64,000 nucleotides of DNA from assembly GCF_020886055.1 (NCBI RefSeq), contig NZ_AP025184.1, forward strand, positions 620,001 through 684,000. Reading direction: 5' to 3'. This DNA comes from Flavobacterium ammoniigenes. Its GTDB lineage: Bacteria > Bacteroidota > Bacteroidia > Flavobacteriales > Flavobacteriaceae. Below the pieces are notes generated by a model, which was not told the DNA's origin, did not search any database, and was given only the letters and a program-made list of their open reading frames with translations. A program made the position numbers and the translations under genes. Position 1 is the stretch's first letter, and every line of letters begins with the position of its first letter. This document shows positions 8,263 through 17,572 of the stretch, piece by piece.

Positions 8263-9310
8263 ATTTTTTACTCCTAAGAACATCTTCCATTCGAGCCACC
8301 ACTTGCTCCGGAAGAATGGTTCGCATGGCGTTTTCATATCCCGCTACTCTTTTATTCCCGTACACCGAAGTAGGTAGGTTTGGGTATTGGTTTCTGTCGG
8401 AAACCAAAGCGTTGTCTAACGATTGATTAAACGGTAAAAATCCGGCAAACGGATGAGTAGCGCCCCAAAGTGTCACCACCGGAATACCCAAAATGGCGGC
8501 AATATGTCCGTTGCCCGAATCCATGGATAGCATCACGTCTAGATTACTGATCAAATTTAATTCTTCTTGAAACGGTATCTTTCCCGCCATATTCAAAACA
8601 TTCGTTTTGTTTCCAACGAGTGACTGCAATTGTTCTTTTTCTTTTTGGCCGCCGCCAAAGAGGAAAATAGTGCTGTTTTTATGGCTTGCCAATGCGTCAA
8701 TTACTTCCTGCATTAAATCTAGCGGATACACTTTAGAATCGTATTGGGCAAAAGGCGCAATCCCAATTACCGTATTGGATTGAGACACAATGGTAGCTAA
8801 TTCAGATTGGGAAATTTTTGCTTTTTCAGGAAATTGAGGTCGAGACAAATCGATTGGAAACCCCAAGGCTTCAAAAACCAATTGGTGTCTATCAAACATG
8901 GTGGTTAAGGGTTGGAAAATTTTATTTTCAACACGTGTTAGTGCTTTTTTCTCAGCGCGTCCTTTGTCTACAAAAGCTGTTTTTTTACCGCTTAAAGAGA
9001 ATAAAGTGCGAAGTACTTTGGAACGCAACACATTGTGTAAATCGGCAAAAGCATCGATATTAAAAGATTTCAAATCTTGAAACAAACGCCACAATCCTAC
9101 AATTCCTTTGTGACGTTCTTTTTCGTCAAAATGAAAAAAATGAAGATTCGGAATTCCATTATAAAAAGGCTGGAAAAACGAACGTGAAATTACTGTTATT
9201 TTTAGCTCGGGATATTGGTTTGCCAACGCCCTTACAACAGGAACCGTCATGGCGACATCTCCCATTGCGGAAAGTCTTATGACGGCTATATGTTGAATTT
9301 TGTGTGACAA
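8261..9310 (-). CDS. Glycosyltransferase family 9 (heptosyltransferase-like)
   Basis: 349 residues. The N-terminus IAVIRLSAMGDVAMTVPVVRAL is the hallmark of ADP-heptose:LPS heptosyltransferases (GT9, GT-B fold). The C-terminal nucleotide-sugar half contains FGGGQKEKE (about 217) and the D-S-G-N-x-H-I-A-A motif (about 265-273). It probably adds a sugar to lipid A core at the inner leaflet of the inner membrane; the sugar is not predictable. The gene follows DUF4254 by 15 bp and is likely cotranscribed with it. The start codon is TTG, because no in-frame ATG lies upstream and the next Met would delete the first strand. Confidence 0.9.
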   Translation of the reverse strand: MSHKIQHIAVIRLSAMGDVAMTVPVVRALANQYPELKITVISRSFFQPFYNGIPNLHFFHFDEKERHKGIVGLWRLFQDLKSFNIDAFADLHNVLRSKVLRTLFSLSGKKTAFVDKGRAEKKALTRVENKIFQPLTTMFDRHQLVFEALGFPIDLSRPQFPEKAKISQSELATIVSQSNTVIGIAPFAQYDSKVYPLDLMQEVIDALASHKNSTIFLFGGGQKEKEQLQSLVGNKTNVLNMAGKIPFQEELNLISNLDVMLSMDSGNGHIAAILGIPVVTLWGATHPFAGFLPFNQSLDNALVSDRNQYPNLPTSVYGNKRVAGYENAMRTILPEQVVARMEDVLRSKK

Positions 9311-9325
9311 ATTATTGTCTGTAGA

Positions 9326-9931
9326 TTACTTTTTGTTTTGGTAAAGCACCGGATTCAAATCATCATCATTGTACATTTTCATTTGTTTGTACACTTTCAT
9401 GAATTTATTTCCGTTTTCGATATCCGCCAACAAATCGTCAATGGCTGTCGACAAATCCGTTCTTTGTTCCAATAAAATATTGAGTTTTTCTTGGCATTTG
9501 TCTTTGTGTTCTTGCGATGCATCGGGACGACTTACCTCCTCTTGCATATGGTAAATTTTCAGTGCCAAAATAGACAAACGGTCAAAAGCCCAAGCGGGAC
9601 TTTCAGAGTTGATTTTAGCTTCTGGTTTGGCATTTACATGACTGTATTTTTGAAGAAAATAACTGTCAATGTATTCCACCATATCGGTGCGTTCCTGATT
9701 CGAAGCGTCAATTCGTCTTTTCAAAGTCAAAGCCGCCACGGGATCAATATTCGGGTCGCGAATAATATCTTCAAAATGCCATTGCACCGTATCGATCCAA
9801 TTTTTTAGGTACAATAAATGTTCGAATTGGTCCTTAGGAAAAGGATTATTGATGGGTTGGTCCACGTTATCAAATTGATGATAATCTTGGATACTTTTTT
9901 CGAATACAGAATAGGCTAATTTTGAAAACAT
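9326..9931 (-). CDS. DUF4254 family protein
   Basis: 201 residues, soluble, alpha-helical and strongly charged, with conserved-looking segments LKRRIDASNQERTDMVEYID and ESPAWAFDRLSILALKIYHM. This fits the DUF4254 family, frequently found beside glycosyltransferases in Bacteroidota. No catalytic motif is obvious. It is the first gene of a two-gene unit with the GT9 transferase 15 bp downstream, so a supporting role in LPS core or another envelope glycan is likely. That role is inference. Confidence 0.8.
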   Translation of the reverse strand: MFSKLAYSVFEKSIQDYHQFDNVDQPINNPFPKDQFEHLLYLKNWIDTVQWHFEDIIRDPNIDPVAALTLKRRIDASNQERTDMVEYIDSYFLQKYSHVNAKPEAKINSESPAWAFDRLSILALKIYHMQEEVSRPDASQEHKDKCQEKLNILLEQRTDLSTAIDDLLADIENGNKFMKVYKQMKMYNDDDLNPVLYQNKK

Positions 9932-9950
9932 CTCTTAGTAAATTGAAAGA

Positions 9951-9958
9951 CAAAGATA
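9951..9958 (-). promoter_or_regulatory. -7 promoter element of DUF4254-GT9
   Basis: TATCTTTG on the minus strand matches TAnnTTTG, about 20 nt before the DUF4254 ATG. No clear TTG lies at the proper distance. Confidence 0.4.
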
Positions 9959-10024
9959 CTTTTTTATACATTTATAGGATGGAAAAACGATTAAAGTTTT
10001 GCCTAAATACTCAAAATTGAAAGT

Positions 10025-10678
10025 ATGCAAATTCATCATCTGTCGGAAAATAATAGTGTTCTAAATCATTTCTTGGGTCAAATTCGCGATGTCAATATCC
10101 ACAACGATAGCCTCCGTTTTAGAAAAAACATGGAGCGCATTGGTGAAATTATGGCCTATGAACTGAGTAAAAATTTGGACTATCAAGCAGTTGTAATTCC
10201 AACTCCGTTAGGAACAAAAGCAACGCAGTATATAAAAAATTCATTGGTGATTTGCTCAATTCTTAGGGCAGGTTTAACACTACACAATGGGTTCTTAAAC
10301 TATTTTGACGCTGCCGAAAACGGATTTATTTCGGCTTACCGCCACCATCCTAATAACGATGATTTTTTCGAAATCATAGTACAGTACCAAGCGGTTGCAG
10401 ATATTACTAATAAAACGGTTGTAATTGTAGATCCAATGTTGGCTACTGGCCAATCTATAGTAGCCGTATTTAAACAATTAATGGAAAGAGGCGCTCCTGC
10501 TATAATTCATATAGCAGTCGTGATTGCCGCGCCTGAAGGAATTGCACATTTAGAAGCGGAACTCCCTGATAATTGCCATCTTTGGATTGCTTCAATAGAC
10601 GATCATCTCAACGAACACAGCTATATTGTCCCTGGATTAGGAGATGCAGGGGATTTGGCATACGGTATAAAATTATAA
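10025..10678 (+). CDS. upp: Uracil phosphoribosyltransferase
   Basis: 217 residues. Converts uracil and PRPP to UMP in pyrimidine salvage, in the cytoplasm. The PRPP-binding loop is VDPMLATGQS (about residues 135-144), with the uracil-binding C-terminal stretch YIVPGLGDAGDLAYG near residues 200-214. Both are typical of type I UPRTases and the length is normal. It converges with the DUF6427-like gene, and the two stop regions overlap by 6 bp. Confidence 0.95.
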   Translation: MQIHHLSENNSVLNHFLGQIRDVNIHNDSLRFRKNMERIGEIMAYELSKNLDYQAVVIPTPLGTKATQYIKNSLVICSILRAGLTLHNGFLNYFDAAENGFISAYRHHPNNDDFFEIIVQYQAVADITNKTVVIVDPMLATGQSIVAVFKQLMERGAPAIIHIAVVIAAPEGIAHLEAELPDNCHLWIASIDDHLNEHSYIVPGLGDAGDLAYGIKL

Positions 10679-11602
10679 TTGGCCCACAAAGGAAAATAAG
10701 CTACACAGCAGTACTAATCCAAACGCTATTTCTTGCTTGAATCTGGTTTGAGAATACTCAAGGTGCGCGCTTGCTAAAATGGCCAAAGGAGCGATAGTAA
10801 ACACTAAAAAATCACTGCTTTTATTTGCAGAAAGCACAAAAACAATGACACCAATAAAAAAGGAAGCGACCATTTTTTTATAGGAAGTTTGTGTCATTGA
10901 TGGACGATGCGATAACGAAATAAACATCGAAAACACAAAAAACAAGGCGACCGAAACATAAATTGAAAAGGCTAGGTTTTGATTGGAATTCGCAAAATAA
11001 TCAAGTGCTAGATCTACTTGCGTGCTTTTATTTAAATATTCCAAAGTATTGATTCCGAAAAAAGAAGTGAAAAACGCAAACAAAATTCCTACGGCAAATA
11101 AGGCAACAAAAGGCAAAACCCAATTCGTATAATCTCTTGAAACCAATAAAATAATCGAAATAAAAACTAATATCAAGAACAAAATGGCCCAAAAATGAAA
11201 AAGCGATGCTAAAATGATCCACAAAGAAGCATCAAATATTTTTTCTTTAGAGGCTTTCATGGACTGCAACGAAATCAAACGGCGCAGGGCTAATAAAACA
11301 AAAAAATTAGCCAACAAAATATTTAAATTGTTCAAAATAGAAGGGAAAAACAACAAAAGTAAGATGAAAAAAACCGCAGTATAACTGCTGTCTTTAGTCA
11401 ATCCATTGCGTTTTCCAATAAAACTTGTCAAGAAAACAGAAGCTAAAATAACTAGAAAAGTAAATCCTTTTTTTAGCAGTAAAACAACCGATGACATCCA
11501 AGAAGTATCTTGAATTTGGTAGATAAAAAAGAAAAACAACACTAAAAATACAATTAAAGCATAATTTAATGGTGTAGATTTTTTAAAAACACTTGCAATC
11601 AT
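10673..11602 (-). CDS. Polytopic membrane protein, DUF6427-like
   Basis: 309 residues, extremely hydrophobic, with about nine to ten membrane segments and short loops. A family with this profile (DUF6427) sits beside upp in many Flavobacteriaceae, and I assign it on size, topology and neighbourhood. No transport or enzymatic motif is visible. The gene converges on upp with a 6-bp overlap and diverges from the small membrane protein at 11738. Confidence 0.75.
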   Translation of the reverse strand: MIASVFKKSTPLNYALIVFLVLFFFFIYQIQDTSWMSSVVLLLKKGFTFLVILASVFLTSFIGKRNGLTKDSSYTAVFFILLLLFFPSILNNLNILLANFFVLLALRRLISLQSMKASKEKIFDASLWIILASLFHFWAILFLILVFISIILLVSRDYTNWVLPFVALFAVGILFAFFTSFFGINTLEYLNKSTQVDLALDYFANSNQNLAFSIYVSVALFFVFSMFISLSHRPSMTQTSYKKMVASFFIGVIVFVLSANKSSDFLVFTIAPLAILASAHLEYSQTRFKQEIAFGLVLLCSLFSFVGQL

Positions 11603-11622
11603 AAGGATATTTTATACTTTTG
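11593..11622 (+). promoter_or_regulatory. Promoter of the 76-residue membrane protein gene
   Basis: TTG (11593-11595), 19 nt, TACTTTTG (11615-11622): a full flavobacterial promoter. It implies a start near 11628 and a leader of about 110 nt that contains the palindrome at 11639-11655. Confidence 0.55.
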
Positions 11623-11638
11623 TCTCGGTAAATATACT

Positions 11639-11655
11639 ACTTGTTTAAAACAAGT
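11639..11655. promoter_or_regulatory. Palindrome in the leader of the 76-residue gene
   Basis: ACTTGTTT, one A, AAACAAGT: a perfect 8-bp inverted repeat 10-20 nt downstream of the predicted transcription start. It is too short in loop to be an RNA hairpin of full length, so an operator for a dimeric regulator is the simpler reading. Confidence 0.4.
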
Positions 11656-11737
11656 TCAAAAAAGATTCGTTTTCAAAATAGCTTTCTTTTTAAAGTACTT
11701 ACTCAAACGCTAAATAAAACTATAATTTTATATCATT

Positions 11738-11968
11738 ATGAAATCATTTTTCGAAGGAATTCAATTTTTATTTGTAGATGTGTTATTTGCTCCACTTGAT
11801 TTTTTAAGATCTTTAGAGTTGTCTTCATGGACTGCTGCTAATGCAATCAACTGGATCTTTATGATCGTTTGTGCTGCTGCTATTGTTTATTGGATCAAAC
11901 AATTACAAATTTTTGACGAAGCAGGTACAGAAAATCAAGATACTACTGCACATTCATTCTTGAAATAA
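11738..11968 (+). CDS. Small membrane protein, possibly DUF6341
   Basis: 76 residues. An amphipathic N-terminus (SFFEGIQFLFVDVLFAPLDFLRSLE), one clear transmembrane helix (about residues 37-55, AINWIFMIVCAAAIVYWI) and a polar tail. A family of this size and pattern (I believe DUF6341) occurs next to upp/purD in Flavobacteriaceae. Function unknown. It has its own promoter with a long leader and converges on purD. Confidence 0.75.
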   Translation: MKSFFEGIQFLFVDVLFAPLDFLRSLELSSWTAANAINWIFMIVCAAAIVYWIKQLQIFDEAGTENQDTTAHSFLK

Positions 11969-11970
11969 TA

Positions 11971-12009
11971 AAAAAAATATTGGAAACTACTTTAAGTCGT
12001 TTCCAATAT
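11971..12009 (-). terminator. Terminator of purD, spanning its stop codon
   Basis: An 11-bp perfect stem (ATATTGGAAAC / GTTTCCAATAT, 11977-12009) with an 11-nt loop, followed on the minus strand by seven T. The upstream arm is coding sequence for the last residues of PurD, so the stop codon at 11987-11989 sits in the loop. Confidence 0.7.
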
Positions 12010-13261
12010 CTCTTCTAAAATACATCTTATCAAATTGAAGCTTAGCGATATTTTGGTAAGATTTTTTTATGGCTTCTTCAAAGTTATCGCCATACGAAGT
12101 CACGGTTAATACACGTCCTCCATTGGATACCACTTGATTGTTTTCTAATTTCGTTCCTGCGTGAAACACAATCGAATCGGTTATATTTTCTAGTCCTGTA
12201 ATGACTTTTCCTTTTTCAAATTCTTCTGGATAACCTCCTGAAACTACCATAATCGTTGTAGCGCTTCTTTGGTCAACTTCTAACGCAATTTGGTCTAGCT
12301 TTTCATTGGCTACCGCCAAAAATAATTCGACTAAATCGGTTTTCAATCTTGGAATGACCACTTCAGTTTCTGGATCGCCCATTCGCACATTGTATTCAAT
12401 CACGATAGGCTCTCCCTTTACATTGATTAACCCAATAAAAACGAATCCTTTGTACGGAATCCCGTCTTTTTGAAATCCGTTAATAGTTGGTTTTACAATG
12501 CGGCTTTCGATTTTTTCCATCAAAATGGCGTCAACATAAGGAACCGGAGAAACTGCTCCCATACCGCCTGTGTTTAGGCCGGTGTCGCCTTCGCCAATAC
12601 GTTTGTAATCTTTGGCTGTTGGTAAAATTTTATAGCTCTTCCCGTCGGTCAAAACGAAACAACTCAATTCAATTCCGTCTAAGAATTCTTCGATTACTAC
12701 TTTGGCGCTAGCAGATCCAAATTTTTGGTGCACCAACATATTGCGCAATTCTTCTTTGGCTTCTGCCAAATCTTGAATAATTAACACGCCTTTTCCGGCA
12801 GCCAAACCATCTGCTTTCAATACATACGGAGGTTGTAGTGTTTCTAAAAATTGGCAACCTTGTTCCACTGTTTCGGCAGTAAAACTATCGTAAGCGGCTG
12901 TTGGGATATTGTGCCTGAATAAGAATTCTTTAGCAAATTCTTTACTTCCTTCTAATTGTGCACCAATAGTTGAGGGCCCAATTACAGGTATCTCTTTTAA
13001 GTCGGCATCGTTCAAGAAGAAATCATAAATTCCTTTTACCAATGGATCTTCTGGACCAACCACAACCATTTCCACTTTTTCTTTCAAGACAAAGTCTTTG
13101 ATAGCAGGAAAATCAGTTGGGTTGATGTTTATATTATTGGCTATTGCTGCAGTTCCCGCATTTCCGGGTGCTACAAAAAGGGTGTCGCAAAGCGGACTTT
13201 GAATCATTTTCCATGCAAATGCATGTTCTCTTCCGCCTGAACCCAATAGTAAAATAGTCAT
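11987..13261 (-). CDS. purD: Phosphoribosylamine-glycine ligase
   Basis: 424 residues. Catalyses ATP-dependent joining of phosphoribosylamine and glycine, the second step of de novo purine synthesis. An N-terminal Rossmann-like domain (ILLLGSGGREHAFAWKM, residues 3-19), the ATP-grasp domain with YVLKADGLAAGKGV (about 131-144), the metal-binding YNVRMGDPETE (about 290-300) and the C-terminal domain are all present. Length is standard. Monocistronic, with its own terminator. Confidence 0.97.
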   Translation of the reverse strand: MTILLLGSGGREHAFAWKMIQSPLCDTLFVAPGNAGTAAIANNININPTDFPAIKDFVLKEKVEMVVVGPEDPLVKGIYDFFLNDADLKEIPVIGPSTIGAQLEGSKEFAKEFLFRHNIPTAAYDSFTAETVEQGCQFLETLQPPYVLKADGLAAGKGVLIIQDLAEAKEELRNMLVHQKFGSASAKVVIEEFLDGIELSCFVLTDGKSYKILPTAKDYKRIGEGDTGLNTGGMGAVSPVPYVDAILMEKIESRIVKPTINGFQKDGIPYKGFVFIGLINVKGEPIVIEYNVRMGDPETEVVIPRLKTDLVELFLAVANEKLDQIALEVDQRSATTIMVVSGGYPEEFEKGKVITGLENITDSIVFHAGTKLENNQVVSNGGRVLTVTSYGDNFEEAIKKSYQNIAKLQFDKMYFRRDIGNDLK

Positions 13262-13285
13262 GTTGTAGTTGTATTAGTTGTGGTG

Positions 13286-13293
13286 CAAAAATA
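13286..13293 (-). promoter_or_regulatory. -7 promoter element of purD
   Basis: TATTTTTG on the minus strand, about 25 nt before the purD ATG; no TTG at the expected spacing. Confidence 0.35.
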
Positions 13294-13361
13294 ATGGCTT
13301 TTGAACGGAAATTATAATTAATTTTTAAAAATTATTCTTGTTCGAAAAGCCAAATCAATAG

Positions 13362-14345
13362 TTATTTAATATAATTCGAAAAATCTTTGTGTTCCTCTTT
13401 TGACAATTCTTCCGGAGAAAGGGATTTGAAATACTCATAGGTAATTTTCATTCCTTCGGCACGGCCCACTTTGGCTTCCCATCCTAATAATTCTTTGGCT
13501 TTGCTAATGTCGGGTTGACGCTGTAAAGGATCGTTTATGGGCAGCGGATGATACACCACTTTTTGATTGGTGCCTGTTAATTTGATGATTTCTTCAGCGA
13601 AATCCTTGATGGTAATTTCGTCTGGATTTCCAATATTCACCGGATACACATAGTCAGAATGCAAGAGTCTGTAAATTCCTTCCACCTGATCGTCCACATA
13701 ACAAAACGAACGCGTTTGCATCCCGTCGCCAAAAATGGTTAAATCCTCTCCGCGGATGGCTTGCCCTATAAAAGCCGGGATTACGCGTCCGTCGTTGAGG
13801 CGCATTCTTGGTCCGTAAGTGTTAAAAATTCGAACAATTCGAGTTTCTACACCATGAAAAGTATGGTACGCCATAGTAATCGATTCTTGGAAACGTTTGG
13901 CTTCGTCATACACGCCTCTTGGACCTATTGTATTTACGTTGCCGTAGTATTCTTCGGTTTGTGGGTGCACCAAAGGATCGCCATAGACTTCAGAAGTCGA
14001 AGCAATTAATATGCGTGCTTTTTTTACGCGTGCCAATCCCAACAAATTATGAGTGCCAAGCGAACCTACTTTTAAGGTTTGAATTGGAATTTTCAAATAA
14101 TCGATTGGACTTGCTGGCGAAGCAAAATGCAAAATATAATCTAACTTTCCTGGAACGTGAACAAATTTAGTAATGTCATGGTGGTAGAATTCGAAGTTTT
14201 CAAGCTTGAATAAATGCTCGATATTTTTCAAATCGCCCGTAATCAAATTGTCCATCCCGATAACAAAATAGCCTTCTTTGATAAATCGGTCACAAAGATG
14301 CGACCCTAAAAATCCCGCCGCTCCTGTTATCAATATTCGTTTCAT
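13362..14345 (-). CDS. UDP-glucuronate decarboxylase (UXS-type SDR)
   Basis: 327 residues, an extended SDR. NAD-binding motif [10 protein letters not shown] (about residues 8-17), the catalytic STSEVYGDP and YDEAKR (about 116-150), and the UXS-specific segments [11 protein letters not shown] and [10 protein letters not shown]. It converts UDP-glucuronate to UDP-xylose, a precursor of envelope polysaccharide, in the cytoplasm. UDP-xylose synthases and dTDP-glucose dehydratases are close relatives, but the [11 protein letters not shown] and [17 protein letters not shown] strings favour UXS. It follows the DUF6909-like gene by 17 bp and is probably in that unit. Confidence 0.9.
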   Translation of the reverse strand: MKRILITGAAGFLGSHLCDRFIKEGYFVIGMDNLITGDLKNIEHLFKLENFEFYHHDITKFVHVPGKLDYILHFASPASPIDYLKIPIQTLKVGSLGTHNLLGLARVKKARILIASTSEVYGDPLVHPQTEEYYGNVNTIGPRGVYDEAKRFQESITMAYHTFHGVETRIVRIFNTYGPRMRLNDGRVIPAFIGQAIRGEDLTIFGDGMQTRSFCYVDDQVEGIYRLLHSDYVYPVNIGNPDEITIKDFAEEIIKLTGTNQKVVYHPLPINDPLQRQPDISKAKELLGWEAKVGRAEGMKITYEYFKSLSPEELSKEEHKDFSNYIK

Positions 14346-14362
14346 AGTAAATTGGTATTGCC

Positions 14363-16039
14363 TTATTTTACATTAAAAATTTGTTCCAAAATTTTGATCG
14401 TAATCAAATAAGTTGGTTTTACTCCTGTAGTCCCTAAACCTCCTGAAGCCAATGTGCTTCCGGTTTCTAGTGGATTATCTGAAGCATAATAAGCATAGCG
14501 CACTTTGATGTCTTTGGGTACGCTTTTTCTAATTCTCGAAGCCGATTGAATGGCTTTTTGATAATAGGCGCCTTCCATTTCTAATCCGATGGCTCTCCAA
14601 GTCGATTCGTGGAAAAATTGCAACAAATCCCTGTTTTGCAATGAGGTCCCCAAAACCGTGACCATGGGTCCTGCAAAAACAGCAATGTCATTGCCTTCAA
14701 ACATATCGGCAGTTAATTCATTTTCAAAAAAGTAATTATCTGCCGTTCCTTCATTGATATGGGCATTCGGAATCATAATATCTCCCTTGCCTCCTTCTAA
14801 AATTCCGGCCTTTCCCATAATTGAAATCGACTGGGCGTTCAAGAAGGTATCTTTTTTGTACGGTTTGAACAACTCGTCTATCGTTTCGTAGGCTTGCTCG
14901 CCAAAGGCGTAATCCATAACAATTATTACGGGTTTTTCTTCGCCTAAATCAGCTTTTGGGAAAGATGTTTTGCTCCAATCTATTTTAGCCGTGTCAAAAA
15001 TTTGTACATCGATATTCGTTCCTGAAGTGTCGGGTAGCGAAATCATCCCTTGTTTCAAGGCAATCGCTTCGACTAGATCGCGAACTTCATTCGCACCTGA
15101 TTTACTTAATTCCTCATAAATAAAGAAATCGGTTTGGTTTTTGAATTTCGTTTTCAGGGCAGGAACCGCAAAAATAGAGTTCATCACCGAGTGCATATTG
15201 GCACTAATCACGTGGATAGGTCTGCCTAATAAATTGTTTTCTTTTAAAACTTCTTTGATATTGGTCGCCCAAATCTCTCCATGAATATGGTGTCCCAAAC
15301 GCTCTCTCAACACTGGGCTGAACGTAATGGTGCGTTTGTTATTTTCAACCATTTCTTCGATGGCTAATTTTCCTAACCAATAAATAACGTGTAAAAATCG
15401 ATCTGGAGTTGTCGCTGAGCCAAAGGCATCATAGATGTCTAAAATTTCTTCAAAAGTTCTGCCCAAAATATTAGCAGTATGAGAAATCGCTTTTTCTTTC
15501 TCTACTTGAGTTAGTTTTTTATTGTGCTGAACGGCAATTTCTAATTTTTTCCAATCGTGTGATACCTCTCCTGCTTCGTCCAACAACACTCTGTTTTTGA
15601 TCTTGTGCGATTCAATAAAAATGAAAGTCAGGTGGGTCAAAATATCATAAATATCGGAACGACCACGAGTAATCACTACGTTCATTTGGTCTTCGTCAAT
15701 ACGATAGCAATTACGGCGTCTTTTGGGAGGAACAATCGCTTTGAAGTGCGATTTTGCATAACCTTCTTCTGAAGTCAGGTTGATGAATCGGCATTCTTCG
15801 ATTCCAATTGGGAGGCGTTCAATAACGTACAAGAGTCCGTTAAGTTCTACTTTTTCATCGGCAATGTTTCCGTAAATTTCTGGGCGTAAAGCTAATAAAG
15901 CTTCTCGTAAAGTGTCTCCAGAAACTCCCATCGGCTTGTAAAAACCGCGGTTGAATAAATGCCTCATGGTAATGTACAGTCGTTCAATAGCTGCTGACGA
16001 CTCTTGCGCTCGTGAGCGCGAAATGTTTTTAGTATCCAT
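14363..16039 (-). CDS. Conserved protein with C-terminal nucleoside-phosphorylase-like domain
   Basis: 558 residues, possibly family DUF6909. The first 340 or so residues are helical and unassigned, with [29 protein letters not shown] and [10 protein letters not shown] as conserved-looking parts. From about residue 369 the sequence reads like an NP-1 phosphorylase: a hydrophobic strand ([13 protein letters not shown]), [12 protein letters not shown], then GLEMEGAYY (485-493), the ribose/phosphate signature of MTA/SAH nucleosidases and phosphorylases, and YYASDNP (517-523) in the place of the catalytic Asp. A nucleotide- or nucleoside-cleaving activity is inferred. It follows a GH3 adenylating enzyme by 35 bp and precedes UXS by 17 bp. 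Confidence 0.85.
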   Translation of the reverse strand: MDTKNISRSRAQESSAAIERLYITMRHLFNRGFYKPMGVSGDTLREALLALRPEIYGNIADEKVELNGLLYVIERLPIGIEECRFINLTSEEGYAKSHFKAIVPPKRRRNCYRIDEDQMNVVITRGRSDIYDILTHLTFIFIESHKIKNRVLLDEAGEVSHDWKKLEIAVQHNKKLTQVEKEKAISHTANILGRTFEEILDIYDAFGSATTPDRFLHVIYWLGKLAIEEMVENNKRTITFSPVLRERLGHHIHGEIWATNIKEVLKENNLLGRPIHVISANMHSVMNSIFAVPALKTKFKNQTDFFIYEELSKSGANEVRDLVEAIALKQGMISLPDTSGTNIDVQIFDTAKIDWSKTSFPKADLGEEKPVIIVMDYAFGEQAYETIDELFKPYKKDTFLNAQSISIMGKAGILEGGKGDIMIPNAHINEGTADNYFFENELTADMFEGNDIAVFAGPMVTVLGTSLQNRDLLQFFHESTWRAIGLEMEGAYYQKAIQSASRIRKSVPKDIKVRYAYYASDNPLETGSTLASGGLGTTGVKPTYLITIKILEQIFNVK

Positions 16040-16074
16040 ACTTTTCTATTATTTAACCCGCAAAGATACTAGAT

Positions 16075-17562
16075 TTATTTTGGGTTTAGCGCATCGGCTA
16101 TTTTTCTATCGTTTGACAGTCGCGGGATTTTGTTCTGCCCTCCTAATTTCCCGATCGATTTCATATAGTCTTGAAAACCGTTTTTTGAGACGTTGGTAAT
16201 TACCAATGGCCGCAAAACATTCCCCACAATTAAATCGTCATAATAGACATTTTGCTTGCGCATCGCATCGTCAATTTGTAATGCAAATACAGCTAAATTA
16301 TCGGGGGCGTTTTCAAATTCAATTAGCCATTCATGGTAAGGCAATCCTTCGGTTGGGTTAATTTGAGGCGCGACTGTAAATTCATTAACGCGAATTGATG
16401 TCCCTTCCATAGCTTCTTGCAAAGCGCTTTCTACCTCTTTGCCAATCACATGTTCGCCAAAAGCGGAAATATAATGTTTGATTCGGCCCGAAACCACTAC
16501 TCGATAAGGTGCTAAACTGGTAAATTGAACCGTGTCGCCAATATTATAACCCCAAAGGCCCGCATTAGTTGATAGAATTAAAACGTAATTCACCCCCAAT
16601 TCGACTTCGCCAATGGTATAACGACGAGGGTTTTCGGCAGAAAATTCCTCGCTCTTAATAAATTCATAGAAAATTCCGGAATTCAATAACAACAACATGC
16701 CTTTCTCTTTTTGGGAATCTTGGTAGGCAAAAAACCCTTCAGAAGCAGGGAAAAGTTCAATTGAATCGACTTTTCGACCTATTAAATTTTCAAATTTAGC
16801 ACGGTACGGTTCGTAATTGACCCCGCCATAAATAAACAAATTGAAATTGGGGAAAATGTCTCCAACAGGCTTATTGGCTTTTTGTTGTAGTTTTTCGAAA
16901 TACATTTGAACCCAAGACGGAATTCCAGAAATGACCGACATGTTTTCGTTGAATGTTTCTTCCACAATAGCGTTGACTTTGGTTTCCCAATCTTCAATAC
17001 AATTGGTTTCCCATGAAGGCATGCGGTTTTTTTGTAAATATTTTGGAACAAAATGCGCTACAATTCCTGACAAACGGCCAAGATTAATTCCGTTTTTTTC
17101 TTCCAAAATCGGGCTGCCTTGCAAGAAAATCATTTTACCATCTACAAAATCAGCCTTGCCTGTTTCGTGAATGTAATGTAAAATAGCATTACGAGCTGCC
17201 TCGATATGATACGGCATGGATTCCTTGGTCAGCGGAATGTATTTGGCTCCCGAGGTAGTTCCTGAAGTTTTAGCAAAATACAACGGTTTGCCTTTCCAAA
17301 GTACGTTCTCCTCGCCTTTCACCACGCGATCAACATAGGGTTTTAATTGTTCGTAATCACGAACAGGAACTTGTTGAGCAAAATCAGACGGAGTTTGTAT
17401 TTGTTCAAAATGATGGTCTTTTCCAAATTGCGTGTTTTTCGCTTGACGAATTAATTCTTGGAAAACTTTGTTTTGGGTCGCAACTGAATTAGATGACCAG
17501 GCTTTGGTTTTTTTGACTACTTGACTTGCAAATAACCGGGCTGCAATTGATTTTATAGACAT
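16075..17562 (-). CDS. GH3-family acyl-adenylate-forming enzyme
   Basis: 495 residues of the GH3 auxin-responsive promoter family. ATP-binding motif YFAKTSGTTSGAKYIPLT (about residues 95-112), then SEGFFAYQD and the hinge region GRIKHYISAFGEHVIGKEVESAL (about 355-377). Plant GH3 enzymes adenylate carboxylic acids and join them to amino acids; bacterial members are common in Bacteroidota with unknown substrates. It is encoded 12 bp after a small membrane anchor and 35 bp before the phosphorylase-like protein. Family is secure, substrate unknown. Confidence 0.92.
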   Translation of the reverse strand: MSIKSIAARLFASQVVKKTKAWSSNSVATQNKVFQELIRQAKNTQFGKDHHFEQIQTPSDFAQQVPVRDYEQLKPYVDRVVKGEENVLWKGKPLYFAKTSGTTSGAKYIPLTKESMPYHIEAARNAILHYIHETGKADFVDGKMIFLQGSPILEEKNGINLGRLSGIVAHFVPKYLQKNRMPSWETNCIEDWETKVNAIVEETFNENMSVISGIPSWVQMYFEKLQQKANKPVGDIFPNFNLFIYGGVNYEPYRAKFENLIGRKVDSIELFPASEGFFAYQDSQKEKGMLLLLNSGIFYEFIKSEEFSAENPRRYTIGEVELGVNYVLILSTNAGLWGYNIGDTVQFTSLAPYRVVVSGRIKHYISAFGEHVIGKEVESALQEAMEGTSIRVNEFTVAPQINPTEGLPYHEWLIEFENAPDNLAVFALQIDDAMRKQNVYYDDLIVGNVLRPLVITNVSKNGFQDYMKSIGKLGGQNKIPRLSNDRKIADALNPK

Positions 17563-17572
17563 GGAACGGGAT

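Noticed and set aside
15209..15214. CACGTG core at the phosphorylase-like gene as a parS
   Set aside because: Flanks AAT and GAT do not fit; only the hexamer agrees.
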